This document shows positions 6,996-8,167 of a stretch of DNA of 8,167 bases, in pieces (position 1 is the first letter of the stretch; each line of letters opens with the position of its first letter). A program made the translations under genes and the position numbers. The DNA is from Euryarchaeota archaeon UBA538 (GTDB lineage: Archaea; Thermoplasmatota; Poseidoniia; Poseidoniales; Thalassarchaeaceae), in NCBI GenBank assembly GCA_002499325.1, contig DALC01000080.1:1-8167 (forward strand), read 5' to 3'. The notes beneath the pieces were generated by a model. That model did no database searches, was not told where the DNA came from, and saw only the letters and a list, made by a program, of their open reading frames with translations.

Positions 6996-7001
6996 GGTGA
7001 T
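6994..7001 (+). promoter_or_regulatory. Ribosome-binding site of uvrB overlapping the UbiA-gene stop
   Basis: GAGGTGAT is a perfect 8-base match to the archaeal anti-Shine-Dalgarno (ATCACCTC) and shares two bases with the preceding TGA stop at 6993-6995. Two in-frame ATGs follow, at 7002 and 7005. Spacing from GAGG is 4 bases to the first and 7 to the second, so either may be used. Confidence 0.75.
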
Positions 7002-8167
7002 ATGATGTTCATACTACGTTCTGATTACGGTACTGCAGGAGATCAAGAGCAAGCTATTGACTCACTGGTTGAGCAGGTTCAATCGAATCAGGAGAGATGT
7101 GTTCTCATGGGCGTAACAGGGTCGGGAAAGACCTTCGCAATGGCGAATATTATTCAAAGACTGGGAGTTCCAACGCTGATTCTCTCGCATAATAAGACTC
7201 TAGCAAGACAGTTGTGGCAAGAGATGAGTGAGTTGTTTCCAGAGAATGCAGTTGAGTATTTCGTCAGTTATTACGACTACTACCAGCCTGAAGCGTATAT
7301 CCCCGGACGCGACCTGTATATCGACAAGGAGTTACAGATGAACGAGAGGATAGAACAGGAAAGATTCTCCACAGTGGCATCCCTCGTCTCTAGGCCGGAT
7401 GTAATCACGATAGGAACTGTATCAGCCATATACGGGCTAAACCCTCCTGAAGTATTCCAACAAAATCACTTGAGGTTGGAAATAGGACAGGAGGTCGATC
7501 CACAGGATATAGTCCGTGACCTAGTTGGCCTCCAATATCGCAGGGTAACTGGCGAAATAACAAGAGGAGATATCAGACTCAGAGGAGAGGTATTGGATGT
7601 CTGGATGCCAAGCAGGGATGATCCGATTAGAATTAGATTTGGATGGCAAGGGATTGAGAGAATACAAGTATGCGAAGCTGTATCATGGGAGGTACTAGAC
7701 GAGTTTGAAGAGGCCTGGATCCATCCTAGAGAGTTCTACATGACTAGTGAAGAAAGCTTCAATCAAGCTCTGGAAGACATAGAGCATGAGCTTGAAGGAA
7801 GAATAGGGTGGTTTGAGGATCAAGGAATGGATATCGAGGCGCATCGTCTTGAGGGCAGGACAAAATTTGATTTGGAGATGTTAAATGAAATTGGTTCATG
7901 CAAGGGTGTTGAGAATTACTCTAGACATTTTGATAGGAGGAAGAAAGGAGAGCGCTCTTATTGTCTCTTGGATTTCTTCTCTAACAATGCAGAGAAGTTC
8001 CATGGTGACGCCGACAGATATCTGGTAATAATGGATGAAAGCCATGTTACGCTTCCTCAGGTGGGTGGGATGTATGGTGGTGATTTCTCCAGGAAGAAGA
8101 ATCTCGTAGATCATGGATTCAGACTTCCTTCTGCGTATGACAACAGACCACTCAGAATCGACGAGTT
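7002..8167 (+). CDS. uvrB: Excinuclease ABC subunit B (UvrB), 5' part, cut by window edge
   Basis: UvrB is the damage-verifying, helicase-like subunit of bacterial-type nucleotide excision repair. It is loaded by UvrA and then recruits UvrC to nick the DNA. The 388 visible residues are a little over half of a usual UvrB (about 660-680). Walker A is GVTGSGKT (37-44, Lys43). LSHNKTLARQL (61-71) is motif Ia. The lesion-probing beta-hairpin lies in YFVSYYDYYQPEAYIP (86-101), with its aromatic residues intact. The UvrA-contact domain follows (about 155-250). ENYSRH lies at 304-309, the DESH Walker B box at 345-348, and LPSAYDNRP at 375-383. Some normally constant places differ: GTVSAIYG where SVSCIYG is usual, and DLYIDKELQMNERI in place of DTYIEKDxxINEEI. 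The gene appears to be third in the UbiD-UbiA set, six bases after the UbiA stop. UvrABC occurs in several mesophilic archaea through transfer from bacteria. Confidence 0.95.
   Translation, partial: MMFILRSDYGTAGDQEQAIDSLVEQVQSNQERCVLMGVTGSGKTFAMANIIQRLGVPTLILSHNKTLARQLWQEMSELFPENAVEYFVSYYDYYQPEAYIPGRDLYIDKELQMNERIEQERFSTVASLVSRPDVITIGTVSAIYGLNPPEVFQQNHLRLEIGQEVDPQDIVRDLVGLQYRRVTGEITRGDIRLRGEVLDVWMPSRDDPIRIRFGWQGIERIQVCEAVSWEVLDEFEEAWIHPREFYMTSEESFNQALEDIEHELEGRIGWFEDQGMDIEAHRLEGRTKFDLEMLNEIGSCKGVENYSRHFDRRKKGERSYCLLDFFSNNAEKFHGDADRYLVIMDESHVTLPQVGGMYGGDFSRKKNLVDHGFRLPSAYDNRPLRIDE

Overview
The window is densely coding and looks like a piece of an archaeal chromosome. The best guess is a planktonic euryarchaeon of the Marine Group II/III (Poseidoniales-Thermoplasmatota) type. 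This rests on a geranylgeranyl-reductase-family flavoprotein, a long archaeal-type FKBP, ribosome-binding sites of the GGTGA/GAGGTGAT kind set directly against start codons, heavy use of AGA/AGG and ATA codons, and one-base gaps or overlaps between genes. The lineage is inferred from gene content and style; no rRNA or other marker is present to settle it.

Layout: the left half (1-4103) is read on the minus strand, in the order geranylgeranyl reductase -> ccmF -> FKBP-type prolyl isomerase (the FKBP runs off the left edge). The right half (4198-8167) is read on the plus strand, in the order UbiD-family decarboxylase -> UbiA-family prenyltransferase -> uvrB (uvrB runs off the right edge). The two sets diverge from a 94-base gap that must hold both promoters. 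The only other gap of any size is 77 bases between ccmF and the FKBP gene. No stretch over 300 bases lacks a gene. I saw no tRNA, rRNA, CRISPR, insertion sequence or integrase.

How the genes fit together: UbiD plus UbiA is the prenylation/decarboxylation pair of a respiratory quinone pathway. The UbiA protein looks like the MqnP branch, which suggests menaquinone made by the futalosine route. CcmF is the heme-ligation subunit of cytochrome c maturation. The reductase saturates isoprenoid chains and could act on archaeal lipids or on the quinone tail. The block therefore reads as a membrane/respiratory-chain cluster, with a protein-folding gene at one end and a nucleotide-excision-repair gene at the other.

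No clearly new system is visible. The most interesting points are a UbiD protein whose C-terminal module appears to be present twice, the reductase-quinone neighbourhood, an unusually long CcmF, and stop codons nested in or against the next gene's ribosome-binding site.
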